A stretch of DNA of 64,000 nucleotides from Saprospiraceae bacterium. GTDB taxonomy: Bacteria > Bacteroidota > Bacteroidia > Chitinophagales > Saprospiraceae. Positions 35,523-44,910 of the stretch are shown in pieces. Under the pieces are notes generated by a model. That model saw only the letters and a program-made list of their open reading frames with translations, did no database searches and was not told where the DNA came from. The first letter of the stretch is position 1. Every line of letters begins with the position of its first letter. The DNA lies in contig JAHCHX010000002.1 of NCBI GenBank assembly GCA_026129545.1, positions 496,001-560,000 on the forward strand, written 5' to 3'. A program made the translations under genes and the position numbers.

Positions 35523-37199
35523 CTAACTCAATTCCCCGATTTTCTCTTCCAGCCATTCCCAGTCCACCGTTGCGTTGCTGTCGAGCATTGCCTGAGCCGC
35601 TTCGAGTTCTTTGGCGATGTCGGCGTTGCGGCGGGTTTCTTTTTTGATTTTCAGGTTGAAAAGTTTGCGAGCCGTTTTGAAGAAGCGGAGGCGCTCGTCG
35701 CGGCGCTCTTTGGGCAAATCCCTGTTGCGTTCTATGCGGGCGAGGCTGTTGCGAATGAGGTGGTCGTCCAATCCTCCCCGCTCATATTGTATTTTCACGT
35801 CTGTTGCGGCGGCCACCGCGAAAAAATAGATGTCCTCCACATCGCTGTATTTTTTGTATTCGGGTATGGCTTGGGCGGCTTTTTCGTAGTCTCCTGAGGT
35901 AAAATAAAGCATGGACCACCAGATGCGAACAGCATACTTGGGATGCGGGCGGCCTCGCGGCGGCTTGGTGCCCGGCTCCTCGTTGTGCGCTCCGGCAAAC
36001 TCGCGCAAGAACTGCACGGCCCAAGCCACCTTGTTCAGTTTGAGGGCGGTGTTCAGCATATTGGTCACTTGAATCATGGGCAGGTTCTTGTTGGCGGGCA
36101 GGCGCTGCAATTGCTCGCGGTGCATCCCGTGCAAGCGACCGATGAACTGGGGGTCTTTGGTGTGGCGATAGCGGCGGTTCCAGTAGCTGCGCAGCAGCAC
36201 ATTGAAATCATCGAGGCGGGATTTGGGCAAGGCATCAATGTGCCGGGCGAGCATATCGGCAAATCGGTCGGAGGCCAAGTCGCCCGCCTCGTTGTTTTCG
36301 GGCAAAAACTCCAGCAAGGTGGTGTAGAGCGCAATGCCCGGCGTGTCCTGCCAGTATTGGTGCCGGCGCATGAGCTCCACCATTTCCAAGGTGATGTCTC
36401 GATTGGCCATGAGGCGCTGGCGCTTGGGGGGGTCGTTGGCAAACATCTGCGCGATATTCTGGTAATGCACCAAGCGGCTCATAAGTTCGAGCTTGGAGTA
36501 GAGGTAGAAGCGGTCGAGCTCTTCCAAGGCGGCCAGCATATTAAGGTCTGCCTCGATTTCCTCCCGATGGTGGTCGTAGAGGGCCTTTTCGTGTTCCAAG
36601 AGGTATCGGAAAAAGAGGAAGTCGCTGAACTCGTAGCCTTCGTAGTGGTCGAATTTTGTTTGCTCATCAAGCAGTTCGCGCAATTCGGTGTAGAGGTTTT
36701 GGAAATAATTTTCGGTGCGCTTCACCCGCTGCCCTTTGCCCTGAGGAGCCGACTTGGCAGAGGCATTCACTGATTTCAGGTGAAGGCGCTCGCTGTAGAA
36801 CCGCAACAATGCCAGTTGTTGTCGGGTAAAATTGAGCAGCAACATGGGTTTTTCGGTAAATTCTTTTTTCGAGCTGCGCCGCACGGGCTTGCCGCCTTTC
36901 ACCGCCGAGTACCGGAAATTGATGAATTGCTTGAGGATGTGCATCAATTCCGACATGGCTTTTTCCACTTCCCCTACCGGGTTCTTTCGGTCTGGAAAAA
37001 GCGCTTTCCCGGCTTCTTCTTTCGTCAATTGCTCGTCCGTGAATGCCGGATAGCCCAAACGGATGTGCTCGAACAGCCGCAGGGTGTCCTTGAACCGCGT
37101 GGCCTCGTTGAATATAGGCGAAGCCACAAAGAGGTAAAACTGCTCGAATTCCTCGGGGTCGAGCAGTTGCAATGTGCGAATAAGCGGGCTGTCAAGCAT
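35523..37199 (-). CDS. large helical protein of unknown function
   Basis: 558 residues from ATG 37199 (MLDSPLIRTLQLLDPEEFEQ); a longer frame to 37310 adds a basic stretch that looks untranslated. Strongly helical, charged, many Arg/Leu/Glu, with the N-terminal DPEEFEQFYLFVASPIFN segment and repeated helix pairs suggestive of a TPR/HEAT-like scaffold. No membrane span or signal. I do not recognise a named family; length and codon use argue for a real gene. No operon partner. Confidence 0.7.
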   Translation of the reverse strand: MLDSPLIRTLQLLDPEEFEQFYLFVASPIFNEATRFKDTLRLFEHIRLGYPAFTDEQLTKEEAGKALFPDRKNPVGEVEKAMSELMHILKQFINFRYSAVKGGKPVRRSSKKEFTEKPMLLLNFTRQQLALLRFYSERLHLKSVNASAKSAPQGKGQRVKRTENYFQNLYTELRELLDEQTKFDHYEGYEFSDFLFFRYLLEHEKALYDHHREEIEADLNMLAALEELDRFYLYSKLELMSRLVHYQNIAQMFANDPPKRQRLMANRDITLEMVELMRRHQYWQDTPGIALYTTLLEFLPENNEAGDLASDRFADMLARHIDALPKSRLDDFNVLLRSYWNRRYRHTKDPQFIGRLHGMHREQLQRLPANKNLPMIQVTNMLNTALKLNKVAWAVQFLREFAGAHNEEPGTKPPRGRPHPKYAVRIWWSMLYFTSGDYEKAAQAIPEYKKYSDVEDIYFFAVAAATDVKIQYERGGLDDHLIRNSLARIERNRDLPKERRDERLRFFKTARKLFNLKIKKETRRNADIAKELEAAQAMLDSNATVDWEWLEEKIGELS

Positions 37200-37711
37200 T
37201 TTTTTCGGCGGGGGAGAGCGTTTTTTGATGGAAGCTATTGCGTTCCGTGTGCCGCGTATTTTGGAAAAGGTGGGGATTAAAACCGCGCAAAAGTCACAAA
37301 AACGCGGCAACCAGCCAATTTTTGAAAAAAAAAGATAAAAAACGGCTTTGGAAGTGATGCGGCAATGTGTGTTAGGAATGCGCTGACACCACCCCCCATC
37401 TTTGTTTCGTCAACGATGATGAACGACACAAGGTTGATAACCGTCAGAAGTGAAACGTGAAAAACCCAACCACCCGCAAAACCCGAAAGCAGTCTTCCAA
37501 CCCCTTGGGCCAACATGAGAAATGTTTGTGCGGGAAGCCCTTGACAACCACCTGACCACCAAACCTGACCGGCGCCCTAACCCAATCATGTGTGCGAAAG
37601 ATGAAAAGCGGGGCGCCGGCAGGGGTCGGGTTCTGAAAACAGCCAAACATCTCAAAACCGTCGCGAAACAGTCCGAACCTACTATGAGAAAATCACCCTT
37701 CAATATGCTTT
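37200..37711. other. intergenic region without a supported gene
   Basis: About 510 bp. Short open frames exist on both strands (for example 37410-37703 minus and 37522-37782 plus), but none has recognisable protein features. No structured repeat stood out. Confidence 0.4.
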
Positions 37712-38098
37712 ATGAGACCGCTGTTTTTCGAGGTGCGCTGCAACCTCTCGCAAGAAAGTCCACTATGGAACGACATCCATAGCCTGAGCCTTGAAGTCGG
37801 CTACCCCGGTCGCGGGGGGCAGATGCTCTGGAAACGCATCGGTTGGCTGAACGACCAATTGCTGCCAGCTGGCAAAGGCATCGCCCACGCGGTGTGGAAT
37901 CGGGCCTCGACCAGTTTGATACTCATCTTCGACTTTTTGCCAGTGATGTTGCCGGATAGTGCTGTGTTGGACAAGACTTATCGCATCCGAAAAAAAATAA
38001 AAACCGCAGCAGGGCGCTCGCGCGTCTCCCATTCGGGCATCCTGCAAGGCGAATACCGCGACGAGCACTTCACGCTCTCGCCTCAATACCCCGAGTGA
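37712..38098 (+). CDS. hypothetical small protein
   Basis: 128 residues. Composition is protein-like (GQMLWKRIGWLNDQLLPAGK, a basic KTYRIRKKIKTAAGRSR segment), but no family is recognised and a 217-residue frame on the other strand overlaps it. Treated as a tentative gene; the 3' terminator at 38340 is 240 bp away. Confidence 0.35.
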   Translation: MRPLFFEVRCNLSQESPLWNDIHSLSLEVGYPGRGGQMLWKRIGWLNDQLLPAGKGIAHAVWNRASTSLILIFDFLPVMLPDSAVLDKTYRIRKKIKTAAGRSRVSHSGILQGEYRDEHFTLSPQYPE

Positions 38099-38269
38099 AA
38101 CGCAACCATGAGATACCCAGTCCTCCCCCTTGACCTCCCAACCTTGAAAAGCCACCAAACCACATGAAAGCGCCCATGCGCCCCAACGTTCCAAATGACC
38201 CGATTCTCCCTTGAAAACATTCTTATCAACCACTTGAAACATCCCATTTCCCATTAATCGGTTTAGAAA

Positions 38270-38339
38270 AGCCTGTTCGGCGGAAGAGCCGGGCGCAAGG
38301 GCTGCGAGCCTGTATGACTTCCGTCTGATGAAGACAATT
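38270..38339 (+). ncRNA. possible short structured RNA
   Basis: CGGAAG (38281-38286) can pair with CTTCCG (38318-38323) around an inner AGCC/GGGCT hairpin, and a strong intrinsic terminator follows at 38340. No gene lies between. This may be a small RNA or the leader of an aborted transcript; no known class was recognised. Confidence 0.25.
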
Positions 38340-38381
38340 GAGCCTGTTGCCGTTCGCTCGGTGACAGGCTCTTTGTTTTTG
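38340..38381 (+). terminator. intrinsic terminator
   Basis: GAGCCTGTTGCCG and CGGTGACAGGCTC form a 13-bp stem (two wobble pairs) with a 6-nt loop, followed by TTTGTTTTTG. Confidence 0.7.
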
Positions 38382-38472
38382 TCCGAATTTTCTTGCCCAC
38401 AACAGACTGTTCGCATAGAAACGAATCGCTACTTTCGCACAAATTTTTTTCAAAACAAACTTACAACTAACT

Positions 38473-39066
38473 ATGACAGACTTTCGCAAGTACCTCCCAC
38501 TTATCATCCTCGGCGTTTTGGTGTTGTTCGGATTCAGCATGTGCAACACCTACAACAAACTCGGCCCGATGGAAGAAGGCGTGAAAAAGGCATGGTCGCA
38601 AGTGGAAAACCAGTACCAACGCCGCGCCGACCTGATTCCCAACCTTGTCAACACGGTGAAAGGCTACGCCAATTTCGAGCAGGAAACCCTGCAAAAAGTC
38701 GTCGAGGCACGCACCTCCGCCACGCAGGTGAAAATTGACGTGGGCGACCTGACCGAGGAAAACATACGGCGCTACGAACAGGCACAACAAGGCCTGTCCG
38801 GCGCGTTGGGACGCCTGTTGGCGGTGGCTGAAAACTACCCCGACTTGAAAGCCAACCAAAGTTTTCTCGACTTGCAAAAACAATTGGAAGGCACCGAGAA
38901 CCGAATCTCCGTGGAGCGCAAAAACTTCAACGAAGCCGTAGAGGGATACAACGCCTACATCCGTCGTTTTCCGACCAATATGATTGCCGGAATGTTTGGA
39001 TTCTCCAAAAAAGGCTACTTCCAAGCCGCACCCGGCTCGGAGAAAGCGCCGGAAGTCAAGTTTTAA
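38473..39066 (+). CDS. lemA: LemA family protein
   Basis: 197 residues. One N-terminal hydrophobic segment (LPLIILGVLVLFGFSMC) then the LemA pattern KAWSQVENQYQRRADLIPNL and long helices, ending NMIAGMFGFSKKGYFQA. A membrane-anchored helical protein of uncertain role. LemA genes are regularly followed by TPM-domain genes, as here. TACTTTCG at 38430-38437 is a 7/8 match to a -7 element about 35 bp before the start. Confidence 0.9.
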   Translation: MTDFRKYLPLIILGVLVLFGFSMCNTYNKLGPMEEGVKKAWSQVENQYQRRADLIPNLVNTVKGYANFEQETLQKVVEARTSATQVKIDVGDLTEENIRRYEQAQQGLSGALGRLLAVAENYPDLKANQSFLDLQKQLEGTENRISVERKNFNEAVEGYNAYIRRFPTNMIAGMFGFSKKGYFQAAPGSEKAPEVKF

Positions 39067-39118
39067 TTTTTGTCATCGGCTGCCCTACCCAACCCACATC
39101 CGTGCGTTGCGGCAGCCG

Positions 39119-39568
39119 ATGGCCAACGGCCCAACCATGATTTTTACAAAAGACGAAGAAGTCCGCATCGTGCAAGCCATCCGGGCGGCGGAGCGCCGCA
39201 CATCGGGGGAAATCCGCGTGTATGTGGAAGACTTCTGCGACCGCGACCACCCTGTGGAGCGTGCGGCGGAGGTCTTTCATTTATTCGGGATGTTCAACAC
39301 GAAAGAACGAAACGGGGTGCTTGTTTACATCGCCCAAAAGTCGCATCAGTTCGCAATATGGGGCGATGCGGGCATTCACGAGCGGGTCGGCTTCCAATTC
39401 TGGGATGCCGAAAAACAATTGATGCGCGAATATTTCCAACGCGACCAAGCGGCTGAGGGCGTGTGCCTCGCCATCGCTCAAATCGGGGAACGGCTCCGCG
39501 AACATTTCCCCGCCGCAGCAGATGACAAAAACGAAAATGAACTTCCCGATGAAATTATCTTTGGTTGA
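39119..39568 (+). CDS. TPM-domain (YgcG-like) cytoplasmic protein
   Basis: 149 residues from ATG 39119 (39137 also possible). It contains a TPM domain: FTKDEEVRIVQAIRAAERRT, GEIRVYVED, GVLVYIAQKSHQFAIWGDAG, but no signal or span. It follows lemA by 52 bp and overlaps the next, longer TPM protein. The pair may form a complex at the membrane; function unknown. Confidence 0.8.
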   Translation: MANGPTMIFTKDEEVRIVQAIRAAERRTSGEIRVYVEDFCDRDHPVERAAEVFHLFGMFNTKERNGVLVYIAQKSHQFAIWGDAGIHERVGFQFWDAEKQLMREYFQRDQAAEGVCLAIAQIGERLREHFPAAADDKNENELPDEIIFG

Positions 39569-40439
39569 TACGCACGCCGCCAGCCATTGGCCATCGCTCG
39601 CCCACTCCAAATTTCGTTCGTGGGGTCGGGCAGTTTCATATCGCCAGTGGTTGTTCGTGATGCTGGCGATGCTGCTGCCGCTTTGCGGCGAGGCTCAATG
39701 GGACAAGGACTTGTTCCCGCCCAAGCCAGAACCCGCCGTGTACGTCCACGACTACTCGAACTGGCTGACCCCGCACGAAAAGACGGTGTTGGAACAAAAA
39801 CTCGTCCGCTACTACGATTCCACTTCCACTCAAATCGTGGTGATGATTCGCCCCGATATTGGCGACTACGACAACGCATCCTACGCTTTCGAGCTGGGAA
39901 ACCGATGGGGCATAGGCCGCAAGAGCAAGAACAACGGGGTGGTGATGCTCATCAAAACAGAGCCGCCGGGCCGAGGGGCCTTCATCGCCACTGGCTACGG
40001 CGTGGAGGGGGCGCTTCCCGATATTACTGCCGGGCGCATCATTCGCAACACCATGATACCTTATTTCCAGCGCGAGCAATACGCGCAAGGCATCAATGCG
40101 GGCGTGGACGACATCATCAGCGCACTGGCTGGCGAATACACCAACGAAGGCACGGATGATGCGGAAATACCTTGGTGGATACCCTTGCTGATGCTCCTGA
40201 TAATCTTCTTTTTTATCTTCCTCATGGCGCGTCTGGCCAAAAAGCACGGCACTTGGTACACACATTCTGGCCCAACGCCCACGCGACGAGTCCGGCGCGG
40301 CGGTGGCGACTGGTGGATGGGCGGCGGCGGCGGATTTGGCGGTGGCGGCTGGGGTGGCGGTGGTGGCTGGGGCGGTGGAGGCGGCGGCAGTTTTGGTGGC
40401 GGCTCGTTTGGCGGCGGCGGCGCGGGGGGGAGCTGGTAG
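39522..40439 (+). CDS. TPM-domain membrane protein with Gly-rich tail
   Basis: Up to 305 residues; inner starts at 39537 and 39549 are possible, because the hydrophobic leader (WLFVMLAMLLPLCGEAQ) begins near residue 43. TPM domain about 72-195 (YSNWLTPHEKTVLEQKLVRY, GYGVEGALPDITAGRII), one span (WWIPLLMLLIIFFFIFLMA) and a C-terminus of Gly/Trp/Ser repeats (GGGGGFGGGGWGGGG) as in YgcG proteins. Third gene of the lemA set; overlaps the previous one by up to 47 nt, a sign of translational coupling. Confidence 0.85.
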   Translation: MTKTKMNFPMKLSLVDTHAASHWPSLAHSKFRSWGRAVSYRQWLFVMLAMLLPLCGEAQWDKDLFPPKPEPAVYVHDYSNWLTPHEKTVLEQKLVRYYDSTSTQIVVMIRPDIGDYDNASYAFELGNRWGIGRKSKNNGVVMLIKTEPPGRGAFIATGYGVEGALPDITAGRIIRNTMIPYFQREQYAQGINAGVDDIISALAGEYTNEGTDDAEIPWWIPLLMLLIIFFFIFLMARLAKKHGTWYTHSGPTPTRRVRRGGGDWWMGGGGGFGGGGWGGGGGWGGGGGGSFGGGSFGGGGAGGSW

Positions 40440-40511
40440 CGAGAACTCCGATGCTTCGTGACAGGCCGTGATAATGCGCGAACACACCCTTCCAAATCAA
40501 CCCGCCACTCT

Positions 40512-40898
40512 ATGAGCGTCCAACAAGGTCCCATATTCGTAGCCCACTCCGACGTGCATGGTCAGGGTGTTTTTGCCGCCCGCGACATTGAAGCAGGCGA
40601 GGTGATTGAAGTCTGTCCGATTATCCTGTTCCCAAAAACAGAATTGGAATATGTGCGCAAGACGGTGTTGGACGATTACTATTTCGACTGGGGGGAGCAA
40701 GGCGAGTGGTTTGCGTTTTGCCTGGGCTATGGCTCGCTCTACAACCACTCCTACGAACCAAATGCCGAATACGGCATGGACTTCGAAGCGCAAACGATTG
40801 ATTTTTACTGCATAAAAGACATCGCCGCTGGTGAAGAGATTTTTATCAACTACAATGGCGATGCGGACAACCGCTCAAAAGTGTGGTTTGAGGAATGA
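40512..40898 (+). CDS. SET-domain protein
   Basis: 128 residues from ATG 40512. SET motifs: VHGQGVFAARDIEAGEVIE, YGSLYNHSYEPNAEY (the NHS core) and AAGEEIFINYNGD. These small bacterial SET proteins resemble lysine methyltransferases, though substrates are rarely known. Not part of an obvious operon; xseB follows 45 bp later. Confidence 0.85.
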   Translation: MSVQQGPIFVAHSDVHGQGVFAARDIEAGEVIEVCPIILFPKTELEYVRKTVLDDYYFDWGEQGEWFAFCLGYGSLYNHSYEPNAEYGMDFEAQTIDFYCIKDIAAGEEIFINYNGDADNRSKVWFEE

Positions 40899-40943
40899 GC
40901 TCGCCCAACGACGATTGATGTTGGCTTTTGAGACACCAACGAC

Positions 40944-41141
40944 ATGAAAAAGCAACCCGAACCACTCACCTACGCGTCGGCGTTTGCCGAGCTGCAGCAA
41001 ATCGTCCGCGACCTACAGGACGAAACGGTGGGCATTGACGAACTGACGGCCAAAATCGCTCGCGCCGCCGAGCTGATTCGTTTTTGCAGGGAACGCCTGC
41101 GAATGACGGAGGAAGAGATTGGGAAGTTGGCGGGGGGGTAG
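40944..41141 (+). CDS. xseB: exodeoxyribonuclease VII small subunit
   Basis: 65 residues. Coiled segment FAELQQIVRDLQDETVGIDE and AAELIRFCRERLRMTEEEI match XseB. It joins the large XseA subunit to degrade single-stranded DNA; xseA is not in this window, whereas the two are often adjacent. Confidence 0.82.
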   Translation: MKKQPEPLTYASAFAELQQIVRDLQDETVGIDELTAKIARAAELIRFCRERLRMTEEEIGKLAGG

Positions 41142-41146
41142 AGGGC

Positions 41147-41370
41147 AGGGCAAACGCATCAAAATACAACCGACCTCGGAGAGGTTTGACATGGGTAAAA
41201 ATGACGTGTTTTTGTGATAATTATCACGGCCTCGTAGAGGTCAAATGTCCATAGGAGCTAATAGGTCACCCACATTCGACCCCTCCGGGGTCGTACATAC
41301 CGCGAAAATGGGGCGTTTCTACCAACATTTGACCTCTCCGAGGTTTGTGCCATTTTGATGCGCTTGCCCT
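41147..41370. repeat. inverted array of CCTCnnnGAGG palindromes
   Basis: Outer arms 41147-41192 and 41324-41370 are largely complementary (AGGGCAAACGCATCAAAAT / ATTTTGATGCGCTTGCCCT). Inside are four palindromic cores: CCTCGGAGAGG, CCTCGTAGAGG, CCCCTCCGGGG and CCTCTCCGAGG, each beside an ATGT/ACAT word. Confidence 0.7.
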
Positions 41371-41861
41371 AGGGGTAGAGGGTGCCCCGTGATTGTCACG
41401 AGCGTTATAGTCAACGCAATTCAGCCCCGTCCGCTTCACTTGGCCGGGCAAGCCCCTGAGTACATGGTCTGACAAGGTGATTTTGAACGAACGACGCTTG
41501 CAATCCTTTGAAAACCATACAAATCAATCAAGGCATCCCTGCCTTGCCAACGGGCAGGTTCAACTCCTCTTCAATCTGGGTATATCTTGCTCGATGTGGA
41601 TTAGGCGTTGATATTTCCGCTCATCTATGAACTGAGGCGCTTGTTCAGGCGGCGATTTGAAATCGCGGCCTGAATAGCACACATTTTCCGAACCTCATTT
41701 CAGTCCCTCCCTTGCGTTGCCTTTGCCTACACTATTGGACATTTTCAAATTTGCCACGAAGTCACAAAGACGCAACGCAAAAAGTACGCATTGATTTACC
41801 GCGTTTTGTGCCTTTGAGTCTTTGCAGCACAAAAATAACCTCCAGTAGTGTGGCCTTGGCC
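41371..41861. other. gene-free stretch with short repeats
   Basis: About 490 bp with no supported gene. Near 41754-41838 the words CACGAAGTCACAAAGACGCAA and TTTGTGCCTTTGAGTCTTTGC form a loose inverted pair, a common dispersed motif. CAGGCGGCGATTTGAAATCGCGGCCTG (41656 region) is a small hairpin. Confidence 0.4.
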
Positions 41862-44570
41862 TCACGGCGTGTCAAACATATCGTAATACAGCTTCAGCGT
41901 AGCGTCGGTCTCCTTCTCCTTGATTTCCTTGATGAGTTTGCCCAGCGCTTCCACCCTTGCCGCGTCGCCTTTTTCTTTCAAACCCGAGCGAAGGTCGAAA
42001 ATGGCCTTGGTGGCAGAGAAACGGCGGAACTCGCTGGTGTTCGGATTGAGCGACACCGCTTTGATTTTTTCCACCCCTGCATCCAACGCCCCCATGTCGC
42101 CGAGGCCGAGCAGGAATTTCTGATAATTGTTGAAGAACGAGAAGGCTGCCATGTAGTCCGCCGTGCCAATTTTTTTCTCAAAAAATGGCAAGTTGGCGCG
42201 GTCGGGGTTTTGTGCGTAAAGCTCCGCGAGAATGCCCGAAAGGGCTCCGCTTTCGTCGCCTTCAAGGGATTTGGAGGCGGCCACGGCGGCCTTGGGGTCG
42301 AGTTTGGAGAGCGCGTCGAGCGAAGCGCCGACGACGCTGTAAGGCTGGTTGTTGGCCAAGCCTTTTTGGATGATGGGGATATAGGCCTTGTCGCCCGTCT
42401 CCCCCAGCATCTTGATGGCAGCTGCGCGCACCTCGTGCTCGGGGTCGTTTTCGGCCATCTTTGCCACCGTTTCCAATATGGTCTTGTCCGTCCGTTGGCC
42501 CGCGCCGTTGTCCGCTGGAGGGGCGAGGTCGCGTTCATCCACGCGGTTGAGGGCCATTTGCCGGATAGCGTGGAATTTATCGAGCAGCGCCTCTTTCATC
42601 ACCTGTTTGGCGAGGTCGGTTTTTTTGTTCCGCAGGTACTCTATTGCTTCGTAGCGGTCACGCAACAGCGGCGCGTGGCGATACATGAACGCGAACTCCT
42701 CCGGCGTGTGTTGGTCGTCCTTGACGCAGAGCAGCGTTTTTTTTGCGTCGGTGTTGATGAGGGCTGGTTTGGTCGGCGCATCGAAGTAGAAAGTCTGGCT
42801 GCGCTTGGTGACGCGGATATGCTCGCGGCGGGCTTTTCCCGATGCGTCGTAAATATCCACCGCCAAAGGCAAGTCGAAAATGTGCGGCACATTGTCGCCC
42901 CCTTGGTTTTGGGCGATGGTGACGCTGGCTTTCTTGGTCGCCTCATCCCAACCATAGGTGATGTCGAGCACGGGGTGTCCCGCGCTGAAAAACCATTGGT
43001 TGAAGAACCAGTTGAGGTCTTGGCCAGTCACTTCCTCGAAGGCAAGTCGCAGTTCGTGGGCTTCCACGCTGCGGTATTCGTGTTTTTTCAAATAAAAATT
43101 GAGCGCGGTGAAAAAAGCGTCGTCGCCGACTTGGTGGCGCAGCATGTGGAGCGCGGCGCCTCCCTTGTTGTAGGAATGAGCGTCGAACATATCCTCGCGG
43201 TTTTCGTAGCCAAAATGGATGAGCGGGTGCCCGCCGCCTGCTGCCGAGAAAATATAGCCTTGCTGCTCCTGCATTTCGTGGTAGTCGGCCTCGTCGCGCC
43301 CGTATTTGTGTTCGAGCCACAGGTACTCGGAGTAGTTGGCAAATCCCTCGTTGAGGGTCAGGTTGGCCCAGCTCTCGGTCGTCACCAAGTCGCCAAACCA
43401 ATGGTGAAACATTTCATGCGCCACCACTTTTTCGTTGGTCAGATGCTGGTCCATGAGTTCGCGCTTGGTTTTCTGCATGAACTCCCCAAAAATGACGGCG
43501 GTGGTGTTTTCCATGGCGCCGCTCACATAGTCGCGCACCACCACCTGCGAGTATTTTTGCCAGGGGTAGGTGTAGTTGAGCTTTGTGGAGAAAAACTCCA
43601 GCATTTCGGGGGTGTAAGGGAAAATATCGCGGGCATGCTGTTCGTATTTTGGCTCCACATAGTATTCCAGCGGAATGTTGCGCCATTTGTCTTTCACCAC
43701 CGCAAACTCTCCAATAGCCATCATAAACAAGTATGGCGCGTGGGGCTTGTCCATTTTCCAATAATCGGTGCGTGTGCCGTCGGGGTTCTTTTTGGAGGAA
43801 ACGAGCAGGCCGTTCGATAGGGTCTTGAATTTGTCCTCCACGGTGATGTACATCTCTTGGGTGCAGCGCTCGTTGGGCTTGTCCACCGTTGGGAACCAGA
43901 AGGAGTTGCTCTCGGTCTCGCCTTGTGTCCAGATTTGCATTGGCTTGTCCTTGTCGGCGCCATCCGCGTTGATGAAATAAAGCCCCTTGTCGCTTGTGAT
44001 GGCGGCGCTCCCGCCGAACGATTCGCGCTCGTCGGGTTTGGCGGTGTAGGCGATGGTGACTTTGAACTCGTCGTTGCGCGTGAAAGTCTTGCCAAGATGG
44101 ATGGTAATCTGCTCGTTGTTGTAGTCGTATTTGAGTTGTTCGGCCTTGCCGTCGAAAGAGACCGAATGGATGTCGAAGTTTTTCGCGTCGAGCGTCACTT
44201 TGTCGGTAGCGTAAAACCACGGGCGCATGGTGAGCGTGGCCTTGCCGTTGGCGCGTTTTTTTGGCCAGTCGAACGAAATCTCGATTTTCGTGTGAATCAG
44301 GTCGTGTTCGCGGGTGTGCGAGGGGTTGTAGGGCGGCAAGGTGTCCGAATGGTATTCATCATCGGGATACACGTCGGCACCCTCCATGAAGGTATATTCT
44401 TCCGGTTCTTCTTCCTCATCCTCGCCGACCAACGGTTTGCCCATGTCGTTCCATTCGGTGGGCGGCGATGGCTGGGTGGGCGTGGTAGCGGTGGAAGTGC
44501 CGGTTTTGGGGGTGCAGCTCAGGAAGAGCGCAAGAGCGGCGAGCAACGCCGCAGAGAAAAGGCTTCGCAT
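41862..44570 (-). CDS. M1-family zinc metallopeptidase, lipoprotein
   Basis: 902 residues from ATG 44570, the start of a lipoprotein signal (LLAALALFLSCTP). A low-complexity Asp/Glu-rich stretch precedes the M1 N-terminal beta domain. The exopeptidase motif is GAMENTT, and zinc site HEMFHHWFGD (H385, E386, H389) with the third ligand E408 in LNEGFANY. The C-terminal third carries HEAT-like helices (KMAENDPEHEVRAAAIKMLG). It probably removes N-terminal residues from peptides at the cell envelope. Stands alone. Confidence 0.9.
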   Translation of the reverse strand: MRSLFSAALLAALALFLSCTPKTGTSTATTPTQPSPPTEWNDMGKPLVGEDEEEEPEEYTFMEGADVYPDDEYHSDTLPPYNPSHTREHDLIHTKIEISFDWPKKRANGKATLTMRPWFYATDKVTLDAKNFDIHSVSFDGKAEQLKYDYNNEQITIHLGKTFTRNDEFKVTIAYTAKPDERESFGGSAAITSDKGLYFINADGADKDKPMQIWTQGETESNSFWFPTVDKPNERCTQEMYITVEDKFKTLSNGLLVSSKKNPDGTRTDYWKMDKPHAPYLFMMAIGEFAVVKDKWRNIPLEYYVEPKYEQHARDIFPYTPEMLEFFSTKLNYTYPWQKYSQVVVRDYVSGAMENTTAVIFGEFMQKTKRELMDQHLTNEKVVAHEMFHHWFGDLVTTESWANLTLNEGFANYSEYLWLEHKYGRDEADYHEMQEQQGYIFSAAGGGHPLIHFGYENREDMFDAHSYNKGGAALHMLRHQVGDDAFFTALNFYLKKHEYRSVEAHELRLAFEEVTGQDLNWFFNQWFFSAGHPVLDITYGWDEATKKASVTIAQNQGGDNVPHIFDLPLAVDIYDASGKARREHIRVTKRSQTFYFDAPTKPALINTDAKKTLLCVKDDQHTPEEFAFMYRHAPLLRDRYEAIEYLRNKKTDLAKQVMKEALLDKFHAIRQMALNRVDERDLAPPADNGAGQRTDKTILETVAKMAENDPEHEVRAAAIKMLGETGDKAYIPIIQKGLANNQPYSVVGASLDALSKLDPKAAVAASKSLEGDESGALSGILAELYAQNPDRANLPFFEKKIGTADYMAAFSFFNNYQKFLLGLGDMGALDAGVEKIKAVSLNPNTSEFRRFSATKAIFDLRSGLKEKGDAARVEALGKLIKEIKEKETDATLKLYYDMFDTP

Positions 44571-44677
44571 GGATGCAGTCTGATTTGTTGATGTGTGTGC
44601 TTTTTTGAGATTGATAGGTGGTTGAGGGGGCAAAATTTCTTTGCGGGTGCATGTTCCGAACGTGCCGAAAGGTACTT

Positions 44678-44740
44678 GACAGGATTTGGGTAACAACAGC
44701 ATCAATCTTGCAAATCATGTCAGTCCTGTCAAAAAAGATT
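44678..44740. repeat. palindromic repeat related to family B interior
   Basis: TTGACAGGATTTGGG is opposed by AATCATGTCAGTCCTGTCAA. Short, without the family B ends. Confidence 0.4.
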
Positions 44741-44910
44741 TCTGGCAGAACCCGTCAGTCGGTCGAAAATACAAGCCCATTTTTTTCAGGGCAAAATTCG
44801 CAATTCAAATCCGGCTATTTGCCAACCTTTGCTGCGTTTTCGCCAAAAGCCCCTTTTCGCGGGGGCGTTCCACATAGTTTTTACTTTTAAAAACAGGCCA
44901 ATAAACGAAT

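Noticed and set aside
37763..38416. 217-residue minus-strand frame
   Set aside because: No recognisable features, crosses a strong terminator hairpin, and competes with the slightly better plus-strand frame.
41712..43820. 702-residue plus-strand frame
   Set aside because: Antisense to the M1 peptidase, whose zinc motif and signal sequence are clear.
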